Source of the DNA: Blastopirellula sp.
GTDB lineage: Bacteria; Planctomycetota; Planctomycetia; Pirellulales; Pirellulaceae
Assembly: GCA_002733575.1 (NCBI GenBank)
Contig: NVWB01000167.1
Span: forward strand, 1 to 41,458
Direction: 5' to 3'
DNA length: 41,458 nucleotides
The notes beneath the pieces are model-generated. The model did not search any database and was not told the origin of the DNA. It was given only the letters and a program-made list of their open reading frames with translations. The position numbers and the translations under genes were made by a program. Within the stretch, counting starts at the first letter, position 1. Every line of letters begins with the position of its first letter. This document shows, one piece after another, positions 1 through 8,391 of the stretch.

Positions 1-53
1 ATGATGCGGTTTGCCGAGTTGTTCCCAGGGTAGACGATGACGCCTATGAAATA

Positions 54-91
54 GCTTCAATGAGGCCGCGGTATTTCGACCGCGGAAAGAC
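54..91 (-). CRISPR. Single CRISPR repeat (leader-proximal or array remnant)
   Basis: The 38-nt sequence contains a perfect 7-bp inverted repeat (CCGCGGT / ACCGCGG, loop ATTTCG). Read on the minus strand it ends in ATTGAAGC, the usual 3' end of type I repeats that becomes the crRNA 5' handle. It lies immediately beyond the cas2/cas4-cas1 end of the operon and a leader-like stretch, so an array would run leftwards out of the window. The 53 nt to its left hold no second repeat, although a normal 34-37 nt spacer would place one partly within positions 1-18. It is therefore either a solitary repeat or the last intact unit before a degenerate one. Repeat identity is inferred from palindrome, ending and context; no second copy exists in the window. 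Confidence 0.7.
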
Positions 92-326
92 CGTGAACGT
101 AAGTCATTAAATAGCAAGGGGCTAAATTAGCTTTTGCGAGTGGCTGGGGGCTTTGGTCAATGCTTGGCATGAAATTCAATTCCTTGGTTGTCCTATCCCT
201 ATGACTGAAAACGGTTTAAGGGCTTGCGAGCAGTGCCGGGGTTTTTGAAGGCACCTCGCTGCTCGCGTCTTTGTTTGATGTTTTTTTTGTTCTCCTTTAA
301 AAGGGTTGAGGAAATTCAATTGTCTC
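92..326 (-). promoter_or_regulatory. CRISPR leader region
   Basis: This is the non-coding stretch between the end of cas4-cas1 and the CRISPR repeat. Read leftwards it has A/T tracts (a run of eight T on the plus strand at about 281-289) and ends in TAATGACTTACG shortly before the repeat, which fits an AT-rich leader containing the array promoter. An open frame on the minus strand here has no homology I recognise and is treated as chance. No precise promoter boxes can be assigned. Confidence 0.5.
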
Positions 327-1085
327 TTAGCGTGTTGTAAAAACAGGATACTCAAGAATTTCGCCAGTGAGAACTCTGGCGAGTAGCCGGGTCTGTATTT
401 CAAGCATACGGCGATAGTTGACACGATACCCAAAAAGTGGGTGTGTGACCAGTGTGTCCATCCGTTTTTCGTAGGCGCGGAAGAACGCTTTGCGGCCGTT
501 GGGAGTCAGTGCCACCGCGTTTCCGGCTCGCACAAAATCTTTGTCGGTCACCATGCGCGTGTTGATTGCCGAAAGGACGGCGGAATCGGCAATCAGGGGA
601 CGAAAAGGTTCCATGAGATCAAGAGCGAGTGAGGCTCTGCCGAACCTGGGTTGATGATAAAATCCGAGGTAAGGATCGAGCCCTACCGCTTGAGCAACGA
701 TGGTGAGATCTTTCGCTAACATGCTATAGGCAAGGGAAAGCAAAGCGTTGACTGGGTCGCGTGGTGGACGCCTATTTCTTTTGCTGAAGTCGAACGTTTT
801 GAAGGAACTGTTGACATCGGTGCCGCCGAAGGGTTCTTCTTCAGATTTAATCATGCCTGCGAAGTTTTGAAAGTAAACTCTGGCGGCGTTTCCTTCGATG
901 CTAAGCAGCTCTTCTTCCTTCTCATCAACATGCTTGTGTGCGATGGAGCCTTCAACCGTTTCCTGATTATCTGCGAACAGACTTTCGACATACTCGTAGT
1001 AGAAGAGCCGAGGACAATAAACGAATTCGTTGATCATACGCGCAGGTAAATAGTTTGCTTGTTCTGCTTGATTCGAGGTAATCAT
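327..1085 (-). CDS. cas4-cas1: Cas4-Cas1 fusion with large in-frame internal deletion
   Basis: Cas4-Cas1 fusions are characteristic of type I-G (I-U) and normally have about 550 residues; this ORF has 252. Residues 11-60 are the Cas4 start: [15 protein letters not shown] with the first Fe-S cysteine C24, then GSIAHKHVD at 46-54. At about residue 60 the protein jumps straight into the Cas1 helical domain, [11 protein letters not shown], carrying the first Cas1 metal ligand (E64). The other Cas1 ligands follow: H144 in [10 protein letters not shown] and the LDLMEP segment with D156/E159. Missing are the Cas4 catalytic D/E-K and QxxxY motifs, its three C-terminal cysteines, and the Cas1 N-terminal beta-sandwich used for dimerisation. 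The frame is open throughout and the start is unchanged. Loss of spacer acquisition is the likely result. A functional mini-protein or an assembly error remain possible. Confidence 0.85.
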   Translation of the reverse strand: MITSNQAEQANYLPARMINEFVYCPRLFYYEYVESLFADNQETVEGSIAHKHVDEKEEELLSIEGNAARVYFQNFAGMIKSEEEPFGGTDVNSSFKTFDFSKRNRRPPRDPVNALLSLAYSMLAKDLTIVAQAVGLDPYLGFYHQPRFGRASLALDLMEPFRPLIADSAVLSAINTRMVTDKDFVRAGNAVALTPNGRKAFFRAYEKRMDTLVTHPLFGYRVNYRRMLEIQTRLLARVLTGEILEYPVFTTR

Positions 1086-1094
1086 GATGGGTTC

Positions 1095-1385
1095 CTAAAC
1101 AACAATGCAAGGGGCCAGAAGGGGCGTGTAGGGTTTGCCGATCGCACTGATGGCTTGTTCGCCTCGTCCTTCGGAGGGACCGAGATTTATGAAAAGAACT
1201 TGATCTTCACTGTGCTTAATGATCGCATTTAGCTCGTGCTGGCATTTTGCCAAATCGATTGGATTAAGCTGGCACTCGAACACGGAGTATTGCAGATGAT
1301 CTCCGTAGTTGCGTACTAAACGAAAAACTTTTCGCAAGCGTTTATCGTTGCAGATGTCGTAGGTAACAAGGTAGGTGTTTCGCAT
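1095..1385 (-). CDS. cas2: CRISPR-associated endoribonuclease/integrase subunit Cas2
   Basis: Cas2 is the dimeric ferredoxin-fold partner of Cas1 in spacer integration. The start at MRNTYLVTYDI gives 96 residues, the normal Cas2 length; the longer frame upstream adds a non-conserved N-terminus. It begins with the beta strand and conserved aspartate (TYDI), followed by DKRLRKVFRLVRNYG and QYSVFEC, all typical of Cas2. It lies 9 nt upstream of the Cas4-Cas1 gene. The order cas2 then cas4-cas1 is the reverse of the usual one. Family call is firm. Confidence 0.93.
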   Translation of the reverse strand: MRNTYLVTYDICNDKRLRKVFRLVRNYGDHLQYSVFECQLNPIDLAKCQHELNAIIKHSEDQVLFINLGPSEGRGEQAISAIGKPYTPLLAPCIVV

Positions 1386-1744
1386 CGTCGGCCCTCTTTG
1401 ATGAAACAAGAGAAAGGCCATCCATGGTGAAATTTTCTGACGCGATTCTTCCAACGCAAACAGGGGAATCGTACTTCTCTAGGCTACTTCTGGCCAAACC
1501 ACAAAGCAAGCATAAAATAGGTGGCACGCAAAACCTTAATTAACTAGTTGGTAATACGCTTATTTACCCAAGCATGTGCCGGCTGGCAGGCATCAACCAA
1601 CCGGCACAATTCCTCAGACAATGCCTATTCCCAGCTTGTATCACTCAATAATATGGTTTCAATTGTCAATGAACAAAACGTGTGCTACGCAATTAGCGAA
1701 TTTCTCTTGGGAACAAAGTTGCCTTTGCTTTGGGAGCATGTTTT
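1386..1744. other. Gap inside the cas operon with an inverted repeat
   Basis: This 359-nt stretch separates the interference genes (csb2 upstream) from the adaptation genes (cas2 downstream), whereas the other cas genes are spaced by -4 to +9 nt. It has no convincing gene. An inverted repeat TGTGCCGG (1575-1582) / CCGGCACA (1601-1608) with an inner TGG/CCA pairing could be a terminator or processing hairpin, or a boundary scar. A separate promoter for cas2/cas4-cas1 could lie here, but I cannot identify one. Confidence 0.4.
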
Positions 1745-3241
1745 TTACAAGGACGAATCAATAGCGGCCATCAAGCCCAAGCCGCAATGCCGACCGGCAC
1801 CTATCACTAAAGGGCCGGGTACTTCTAGGCCGTCGTTGAATTGAAGTTTTAGGTGTACGGCCGTTTGGCTAAGTAAATGCTTCGGGCGGATATAGCCAGT
1901 GAGTTTTTTATTCTTATCGTACTTGTGTGCAGTGAGCGACTTAGGCCACCACGAGATGGCTCGCCACTCGAATGTACATGGTTGGTCAATGCCTGATTGC
2001 CGCAACGCTTTTTCGATTAGTTTAATGGTCTTCGCCGGTTTATGGTCGTTATGGCCAGGTAGAATCACCGGCGTGAGGCTGGCCCAGGTGCTGGCCTTGC
2101 AAGTGTTACAGGCAGCCACATTGTCGCGGTAAGCACGGATAAGTGTTGGAGGCGGATTGGGCTGTTTATTTTTCTCTTTGTCTTCGTAGAAACCAAACTC
2201 GTCACCGCGTTTAGGCTTGAGTTGTTGCCCAGCAAGTCGCCTTGCCAGATGTTCCAGCCATTGATCATCGCCGACCGGGGCAGAGATCATTACCCGCCGC
2301 ACTGCTTGATCTGCATGAGGGTGACCAATCGACGGCAACGGCAGGTACGAAAACTGACGATGTTCACCCGCGTAATCTCTAGCGTGACCAGCAACATACC
2401 GATCCACCCACTCGTCGACGTTCTCAACATCTCGCGGTGGTGAAGTTTTCATCGCCTCAATCGCCAAATGCCGCACCATTCCAGTGAGATGGATCAGCTT
2501 GCGTTGAGGGTATTGGTGGAATTTGTTATTGTCGTTGCGGAGTTCAAAGATGATGGCAGGGTGCTTTGACGTTACATCATCACACGACTTATATGCAACC
2601 TTGCGAAAAACGCTAGGACGACGTGGGGCCTGGTAGTATTTTCCGCTTATACATTTTAATGCTGAATCGTGAACATTACGAAGATCCTGAAGAGTTCCGT
2701 TGGCCGGACAACGCAAAGTTTTTTTAGATGGAGCGGGCACCCAATGTTGTGTTCCTTTAACAGGTATAAAGTCTTTCGTTTCAATGATCTCTGCACTAGC
2801 AGCGACTAAATCAATTCCCCAGCCAACTGCCGAGACCAATCGGGCATGATGGATAATACTATCTGCTAAAGCTTGATCTTCTTTGCGAATTGACCAGAGA
2901 TATTGCACTGTAGTCGAATCTCCAAGAATACGAGTTGGACGAGCAACTTTGCTAGTTAATCGGGATTGTCGCTCAAACTTTTTTAAAACATCAGCATCGT
3001 TATTTGGAACGAAAAACTCAATTGTTTGCGAATCAGTCGTATGAGGAGTGAAGATGTCGGGTGGGGCAAGCCCTTCGAACCATTTAAATTCCTCCTCGGC
3101 ATCGCAACCATTTCGAGCAGCAGCGCATAGTATTGCCTGATACACTCGGTGCGGCGAAGGTGGCCATTCGGGGCCATCGTCCCCTTGACCATGGTACAGA
3201 TCATCGAGAAATGTGATTGACAAAGATAGCATTGTACTCAT
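1745..3241 (-). CDS. csb2: Type I-G Csb2, Cas5-Cas6 fusion (GSU0054 family)
   Basis: Csb2 is the fused Cas5/Cas6 protein of type I-G, thought to process pre-crRNA and hold the crRNA 5' handle in the effector complex. The 498-residue length fits. The N-terminus (LSITFLDDLYHGQG, then GPEWPPSPHRVYQAIL) is the family signature, and the end carries the RAMP glycine-rich loop GAGRHCGLGLMAA (about 481-493) expected of the Cas6 part. The ATG at 3241 is 3 nt after the csb1 stop; M4 is an alternative start. The gene appears intact. Confidence 0.9.
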   Translation of the reverse strand: MSTMLSLSITFLDDLYHGQGDDGPEWPPSPHRVYQAILCAAARNGCDAEEEFKWFEGLAPPDIFTPHTTDSQTIEFFVPNNDADVLKKFERQSRLTSKVARPTRILGDSTTVQYLWSIRKEDQALADSIIHHARLVSAVGWGIDLVAASAEIIETKDFIPVKGTQHWVPAPSKKTLRCPANGTLQDLRNVHDSALKCISGKYYQAPRRPSVFRKVAYKSCDDVTSKHPAIIFELRNDNNKFHQYPQRKLIHLTGMVRHLAIEAMKTSPPRDVENVDEWVDRYVAGHARDYAGEHRQFSYLPLPSIGHPHADQAVRRVMISAPVGDDQWLEHLARRLAGQQLKPKRGDEFGFYEDKEKNKQPNPPPTLIRAYRDNVAACNTCKASTWASLTPVILPGHNDHKPAKTIKLIEKALRQSGIDQPCTFEWRAISWWPKSLTAHKYDKNKKLTGYIRPKHLLSQTAVHLKLQFNDGLEVPGPLVIGAGRHCGLGLMAAIDSSL

Positions 3242-3244
3242 GGC

Positions 3245-4282
3245 TTATTTCTTTTTCTTCTTTAGAGAATCCCCTGCTTTTTTCGCATCAAAATCTACGA
3301 CGCGATCCTTCGCAATTCCAAAGTCTTTAGTAGTCGCCTTGGCGAATTCCAGTGCGTCATTGTGATTTAGCTCAAAGGATTCTCGTTCTCCGCTGCAAGC
3401 GACCTGTTCCCAGGTTGCAGGGTTGTTGAGATCGGCAGTTAATTCACATCCCATTCTCAGAAGAGCTTCTTGCGGAGCGGTGAACATGACAAGCGAAAGA
3501 CCGAGTATGTAACGGCGTATCGTTAAAGTGGCATCGTCACTTTCAGCACGTATTGCACGCAAGGCGGAGAGACTTAGTACGGCCTCACGTATAACTAGAC
3601 TATCGTCACACAAAAGAACGCCGCCTGGTGCTTTGGAATCAAGAGCTCCTGCTAACCCTTCAGTGGATGCTTTTCTATCACCATCTCCGCCACCTATGCC
3701 GATATCTCCATAGTTAATCGCTGGAAAAAAGGTGGCTGAACGGGTGAGTTCGCGTACATTCAATGCCCGAATTGTTGAACGAACCACTCGAGGCAATTTA
3801 ACATATGTACCACGCGAATCCCACACGCCGAACACAAGTGAGGTAGGAGCCAAGCGAGCCAGAGATTCGTAATTACCCGATTTCACATTCAAAAATGCCT
3901 CTTTAATGTCGCCAAGCAATTCCGAACAGCGGACAACCGCATCCGCAATTCGATGACCAGCGTCAAAAAGATGGACCATCTGTTCTGTCTCTTTTGTCTT
4001 GACACGAATCTGAATTTTCGGAACCAAATCCGAATAGGGCTTTTGCTTAAAGAGTGGCTCCATGCGATTCGCCTGTGAACCCACGCTGTCGATAACACAG
4101 ACATTCTTTCCCTCTTTTTCATCGCCAAGCGTATCGATGTTGTAACCAACATCTGCAAAGGTTGGTGGATAGATTATCGCGTCGCTGCCTTCAACAGGCT
4201 TGAGTGGTTGTCGCATGACAATGGCCGCAATATTTGGACCAGTCAAAAGGTCGTCGAAATGGTCTGACTTGAATAGACTCAT
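3245..4282 (-). CDS. csb1: Type I-G Csb1, Cas7 backbone subunit (GSU0053 family)
   Basis: Csb1 is the Cas7-type protein that polymerises along the crRNA to form the type I-G effector backbone. The 345-residue protein has typical family segments: IVMRQPLKPVEG near 22-33, IYPPTFAD, CVIDSVGSQANRMEP near 61-75, and the SLVFGVWDSRGT stretch near 147-158. A lysine-rich tail (KKAGDSLKKKKK) ends it. It lies 2 nt after csb3 and 3 nt before csb2 in the same tight operon. No defect is visible. Confidence 0.9.
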   Translation of the reverse strand: MSLFKSDHFDDLLTGPNIAAIVMRQPLKPVEGSDAIIYPPTFADVGYNIDTLGDEKEGKNVCVIDSVGSQANRMEPLFKQKPYSDLVPKIQIRVKTKETEQMVHLFDAGHRIADAVVRCSELLGDIKEAFLNVKSGNYESLARLAPTSLVFGVWDSRGTYVKLPRVVRSTIRALNVRELTRSATFFPAINYGDIGIGGGDGDRKASTEGLAGALDSKAPGGVLLCDDSLVIREAVLSLSALRAIRAESDDATLTIRRYILGLSLVMFTAPQEALLRMGCELTADLNNPATWEQVACSGERESFELNHNDALEFAKATTKDFGIAKDRVVDFDAKKAGDSLKKKKK

Positions 4283-4284
4283 AA

Positions 4285-5025
4285 TTATTTTCCTTCTAGT
4301 GCGTATGTAAAATAGCGGTTCATTAGCCCTCGTTGGGCAAGTTCAAATGAATAAAAAGTTGTCTTCGCAGATGATAGCATTTGACCTGCTGCGGGAATCA
4401 ACTGACTTGGCAGTGGTGAATTCCAAGTTGTGTAATACCATCGCTTCTTAAGAAACGATGGTCGAATTCTCTGTAACCCTATTCCTGCTAAAAACTCAAC
4501 TAATGGAAATGTTGCCACAGTAAAACTCTGATCGTTAGGCGAAAAACCAGCACCTTGCGCAGTCCAGGAGGATCGGGGGTCCACGGATAATCGCCCTGTC
4601 ATCTTCGCGGCAAAGCTAAACCCAGAATTTAAGTCTCCTGAATTTACACTCTCTGAACAAAGTGACGACAACAAGCTGTACGATGTTCCGCGTCCCCAAG
4701 TCCGTAGTGATGGAGTGAAAACAACCTTTGACCACCAGTCAATACGGAGTTCGCAAATGCCTGCTAGATTTATAATAATCGGACTGGCAGAGTCGTTTTC
4801 GTCGGTTGCCTTGAAGGTCGTTTTCCGAAAAACCTCCATGAATCGCTCATTGACACTTTCTTGCGATTGTCCAGAAACGTGTAGTAAAAACTCCCCTTCT
4901 TCAAACCACCCTTCGGCTCCTGGCCATAGGCGATCAGCTAACTCTAGTAGCCCGCAGCAGGCGAAGAATTGGCCGGGGTTGGTGAGATCGACTTTCACTC
5001 GAATGCTGGGTTCGGGGTTGTTCAT
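4285..5025 (-). CDS. csb3: Type I-G Csb3, putative Cas8-like subunit
   Basis: This 246-residue protein begins IRVKVDLTNPGQFFACCGLLELADRLWPGAEG. The NPGQFFACCGLLEL segment near residues 16-29 matches the conserved start of the Csb3/Csx17-type subunits that stand in for Cas8 in type I-G systems. Its start overlaps the cas3 stop by 4 nt (ATGA), so the two are translationally coupled. A later SPNDQSFTVATFPLVEFLAGIGLQRIRP segment also fits this group. It is short for a large subunit, which is normal for Csb3 and unlike Csx17. The family call is good; its exact role in the complex is inferred from related systems. Confidence 0.75.
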   Translation of the reverse strand: MNNPEPSIRVKVDLTNPGQFFACCGLLELADRLWPGAEGWFEEGEFLLHVSGQSQESVNERFMEVFRKTTFKATDENDSASPIIINLAGICELRIDWWSKVVFTPSLRTWGRGTSYSLLSSLCSESVNSGDLNSGFSFAAKMTGRLSVDPRSSWTAQGAGFSPNDQSFTVATFPLVEFLAGIGLQRIRPSFLKKRWYYTTWNSPLPSQLIPAAGQMLSSAKTTFYSFELAQRGLMNRYFTYALEGK

Positions 5026-7709
5026 GATCGAATCTCCTTGGTTGTTTTTGCAGACTCGGATGGTTCAACTTTGGATGGTTCATTACTGGCGGACCAGTCG
5101 GCGGCGCGGAGGAGCGACTCTAAATAGGCGAGGCCCCAGCGGCCGTATTTGCGTTGCAGCTTGGCAAAGCGGCGTGGGGTTTCTAACGCTTGCTCGTCTG
5201 CTTGTGATTGAGGACGGTCGGGGTCGATTGTTCGTTCAGGCGGAAAATGCGGACGGGCGTAGCCATGGTGCGCGGCGATCAAGTGCAAAACTAACTCTTG
5301 CATATCGTCACTCAATTTCTTGAACTCGGCAAAGTGTTCTTGCTCGGGGTCGAGCACATCAAGCAGTGAACCGAATTCATGGCGATAGTGAGGGCAGCAA
5401 TTCTTTCTCTTCCACCGTTTCCCCGTTTCGGGGTCTTTTCCCGACTTAGCGTGCCAATCGGTAGGACTCGGATTGCCGATGGATCGTTGCCATTGCACCC
5501 GTTTTTTCCCCAGATCATGAAATTCAGCAGCAAGGATAATCGCCTGCTTGAGTTCATCGAATGCTTGGGGCCAGTTTAATGCTTCAACGATTTCTTCTGC
5601 TCGATCAACGACATCCTTCGTGTGGTGCTGCCAAGTGATTGGTTCGGTCGATGCTTGATTAGAGTCCTCTACGTTGCGGGGCAGTATATACCAACGCCAA
5701 TCACGTTTTTTGCTAGATCCTTCGCTCGATTCATCATCCGCTTCGTCGACGGAATCAAATTCGCCGGCATTGGGGTTGAGGTCGATGGAGCGTCTTAGAG
5801 TCATTTCCTTTAGATCAACTCCTTCCGGCGGTTGTGCATCATCCCATAAACGAATACGTCGCTGCACACTTTCCTCACCAAACCACTGGTCGGCCACATC
5901 GTCTGCAGAATCAGCTTTGCCGTCAAGCAAGCCGCCGTTCAGTCCTCCTGCCTGTGGAGATAAAAGGACGGTCTTTCCGTTGATGCGATCTTTCTTGTTT
6001 TTGTCGGCAAGTTCCTCTAATGACATGGCCTCGATAGCACCACGTTCACCAACAAGCCAAACCCGACTCTCAGGATGACGCTTGGCAAGAATTTGAAGTT
6101 TATCGAACACCCTCTTGCTCGTATCTCGCAATAGCTCATGTGCCTTGAGCGGGTAAGCTTCGAGCAAATCTTGCGGCTTATAACTTTCAAGCAAATCGCC
6201 AGTGATGATTTCCACTTCCTCTCGCCAAGCAACCTGGGTTTGCGGCAGATCCCATTCGCTCACCCCATGTAGATAGGGTTCAACTGGTGGTCGCCCTGGC
6301 ATTTTGTCTCGAATCGTCGTGAGTGACCACGCATCGAACAGAATATCGGTGGCAGGCAAGATGGTAGGCTCAGGCGAAAAAGCAGCATGCCGATCTTGTT
6401 CAACGAGTTTCTCCAACGCTGCCGGACTGGCATCGCCGTTGAGTTGCGTTAGAAGTTTCAATGTTTGCTGACGACGATCATCGAATTCGCTGATTTTTAC
6501 TTCAAACGATTCCTGATGCACTACGTCAATGCGTGTATCGTCGCAATCGCCAAATCGATTGACTCGACCGAATCGTTGGGCCATGCTGTCAAACGTGGAG
6601 AGATCGCAGACCAAATGAGCAGCCGAGATATTCACTCCAACCTCGCCGGCGCTGGTGCAAACAAGATAGACGGTATCGTTACCGGCATCTCGATTCGAAT
6701 CATGCAGGAATCGCTGGAAGACCGGTGTCTTAACTAGATCGTCTCGCTCTAGCCCGCGAAGTGTGCCGGTTAGCGATTCGATATTTTCAGGCAGTTTGTC
6801 TTTCTTTAACGCCTTGGTGATCCCATCGACAATCTTCTCAACATGCTCGACCTTGTGAGCAAATACTAATACCGCTTTGTTAGATTCTTTATACGCCAAC
6901 GCACGATTGACGATTTCATTCACCAGATTCTTTTCGTCGTCAATGGAATGCAGTACAAGCTTCTTCGTCGCTTCAATTCGTTTCTTGACTATTTCATGCT
7001 CGTAATCTTTCTCAGACAACCTCAGAATGTTGTCTTTGACGCTAGTCGAATCTTCTTTCAATGTGCTCCGAATTGTCGCTGACAGCGCCATTACCCTCAG
7101 TTTCGGCCAAGGCAGATCTTCGACACATTCACCTGCGTGTTGCTCTTCTTGGATTTTCTCCACTAATTTTTGAAACGCTGGTTCAAGATGGGCCTCGTCA
7201 TGCACAAGCAGTGCATCCTGTCCGAGGAATCCGGCATGAAGCGGTTTAGATTTGTAGCCTATCCGGTATCCACTAAATAATAGACGACTACCGATCATAT
7301 CGACCGTGCCACAAATGACCGCTCGTCGTGATGGGTCCGCAGACCATGTTTGATTATCGGAAAACTGCCCTCGCAACGTACTGATTGCTAGAGAACCAAG
7401 GCGTGCTTCTAAGCCTGGGTTTCCTTCCAGATTGCGACGGATTTTCTCAACTTCATCAGTCGTCTGATCTACCACGGTACGCCGATTGACTACATACACT
7501 AGGCGACGTGGCATTTTGCCTGGCCTGTTTGCCAAGGCAATAAGCCAGATGGCGATGACGTTTGTCTTGCCTAGACCTGTGGGTATCGCAGCGATTGCCG
7601 GGATATTATTTTCACTGTCTGAAATGAATCGTTCATAAAGATTCACTTGCCAAGGGAAAGGTGAATGACCAGTTAAAATTTTAAATGTCTCTTGAAATGG
7701 GTCTGTCAT
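5022..7709 (-). CDS. cas3: Cas3 helicase-nuclease with C-terminal HD domain
   Basis: Cas3 unwinds and degrades target DNA recruited by the crRNA complex. From the ATG at 7709 (GGAG 9 nt upstream) it has 895 residues. A superfamily 2 helicase comes first: Walker A PTGLGKT at 43-49, DEAH at 171-174, SAT at 210-212, and FGRVNRFG as motif VI. The HD nuclease is at the C-terminus: HDLGKK at 731-736, a histidine in RHEFG near 777, HH near 814-815 and the AAD ending near 870. HD-last order is a hallmark of type I-G Cas3. All key motifs are present, so interference may still work. The frame extends upstream to 7796, but that part overlaps a relic of another cas3 and looks non-native. Confidence 0.92.
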   Translation of the reverse strand: MTDPFQETFKILTGHSPFPWQVNLYERFISDSENNIPAIAAIPTGLGKTNVIAIWLIALANRPGKMPRRLVYVVNRRTVVDQTTDEVEKIRRNLEGNPGLEARLGSLAISTLRGQFSDNQTWSADPSRRAVICGTVDMIGSRLLFSGYRIGYKSKPLHAGFLGQDALLVHDEAHLEPAFQKLVEKIQEEQHAGECVEDLPWPKLRVMALSATIRSTLKEDSTSVKDNILRLSEKDYEHEIVKKRIEATKKLVLHSIDDEKNLVNEIVNRALAYKESNKAVLVFAHKVEHVEKIVDGITKALKKDKLPENIESLTGTLRGLERDDLVKTPVFQRFLHDSNRDAGNDTVYLVCTSAGEVGVNISAAHLVCDLSTFDSMAQRFGRVNRFGDCDDTRIDVVHQESFEVKISEFDDRRQQTLKLLTQLNGDASPAALEKLVEQDRHAAFSPEPTILPATDILFDAWSLTTIRDKMPGRPPVEPYLHGVSEWDLPQTQVAWREEVEIITGDLLESYKPQDLLEAYPLKAHELLRDTSKRVFDKLQILAKRHPESRVWLVGERGAIEAMSLEELADKNKKDRINGKTVLLSPQAGGLNGGLLDGKADSADDVADQWFGEESVQRRIRLWDDAQPPEGVDLKEMTLRRSIDLNPNAGEFDSVDEADDESSEGSSKKRDWRWYILPRNVEDSNQASTEPITWQHHTKDVVDRAEEIVEALNWPQAFDELKQAIILAAEFHDLGKKRVQWQRSIGNPSPTDWHAKSGKDPETGKRWKRKNCCPHYRHEFGSLLDVLDPEQEHFAEFKKLSDDMQELVLHLIAAHHGYARPHFPPERTIDPDRPQSQADEQALETPRRFAKLQRKYGRWGLAYLESLLRAADWSASNEPSKVEPSESAKTTKEIRS

Positions 7710-7936
7710 GCTCGAAGTCTCCATTTTATCGGCAAGCACCATACTAGACCAATTGACCAGTCTGACCTTCTCTTGGAAGCCCGATGAATTAGCCAAACTC
7801 TCAGTTTTTTATCCATGCCAGCTGGAATCCGAATCAGCCGATTGGTAGGAGTCGCTTGACTTTGAGCCAATTCAACCTGCCAGGGATGTGGCTCGGCCCC
7901 GTCAAGGCAATCGGCGAAGAGATTATGAATACTCAT
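7706..7936 (-). pseudogene. Relic of a second cas3 5' end
   Basis: This 76-codon frame starts with an intact ATG and reads HPWQVELAQ, NRLIRIPAGMDKK, AWLIHR-like and GLVWCLPIKWRL segments. These match in order the pre-Walker glutamine region (PWQ), a degraded Walker A (normally PTGxGKT) and the motif Ia region (RLVxCLPMR) of type I-G Cas3, with residues lost between them. It is in a different frame from the intact cas3 and does not duplicate it closely. Its TGA overlaps the ATG of cas3 (ATGA), so it would be translated just ahead of cas3. I infer a decayed earlier cas3 whose promoter and start now serve the present operon. Confidence 0.6.
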
Positions 7937-8159
7937 GAAACTAGATTTCTTTGAGTTTGAACAAACAGACGCATAAAATACTCCGTATGGATACGAGCAT
8001 ACTACTCGTGCAGCAACTATTCAATCAGAGGGGTATGGGTGTATCTACAGGGAGAGGGCAGACCACCCGAACAACAAAAAACCAGTAGCCACAATGCCTG
8101 AGACCCAATGTACGGAGGGCGAATGATACCTTTGGTCACTCTCGATTGTTTTTTGTAAA

Positions 8160-8357
8160 TTAGCCCGCCTTTTCTTTCCGGATGGCCTTTGAAATAGCCT
8201 TTTTCTTTCGCAACCCCATTAGTCCCCACAAGATATTTTGTTCATCGTTGCAATGGCAAACCGGCCTTGCCAATGCTAAGAATTCTTCACGAAGGGAGGG
8301 ATTGCAGATCATACGATCAATCGAACCGAGTTGTGCTTGCTTGAAAATCGGCTCCAA
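8160..8357 (-). CDS. Small hypothetical protein or gene fragment
   Basis: The frame has 65 residues from a TTG start, including IDRMICNPSLREEFLALARP and ILWGLMGLRKKKAI. The composition is protein-like, but I do not recognise the family. A stop lies two codons upstream and an IS21-type end begins 35 nt beyond the start, so the 5' part may have been cut off by the insertion. It lies between the cas operon and that insertion end, in cas orientation. It may be a remnant rather than a gene. Confidence 0.3.
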   Translation of the reverse strand: MEPIFKQAQLGSIDRMICNPSLREEFLALARPVCHCNDEQNILWGLMGLRKKKAISKAIRKEKAG

Positions 8358-8391
8358 CAGTCAATTAATGCTTGTGAGTTCATTTTGCTAA

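Noticed and set aside
1..53. Sequence left of the repeat read as a coding piece (minus strand, GVIVYPGNN) possibly of a metabolic gene
   Set aside because: Only 17 codons are visible; this is too short to decide between spacer and flanking gene.
176..433. 85-codon minus-strand frame overlapping the leader and the cas4-cas1 3' end
   Set aside because: It overlaps the cas gene in another frame and the leader; low-complexity basic sequence with no family resemblance.
1548..1844. Plus-strand 98-codon frame in the cas2-csb2 gap
   Set aside because: It is antisense to the csb2 3' end and has no protein-like features.
7710..7796. N-terminal extension of cas3 to the upstream start at 7796
   Set aside because: The extension overlaps the cas3 relic in another frame, lacks similarity to Cas3 and has a worse ribosome-binding site than ATG 7709.
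8005..8110. Possible additional CRISPR repeats or array near the 5' end of the cas operon
   Set aside because: No direct repeats or copies of the 54-91 palindrome were found there or elsewhere in the window.
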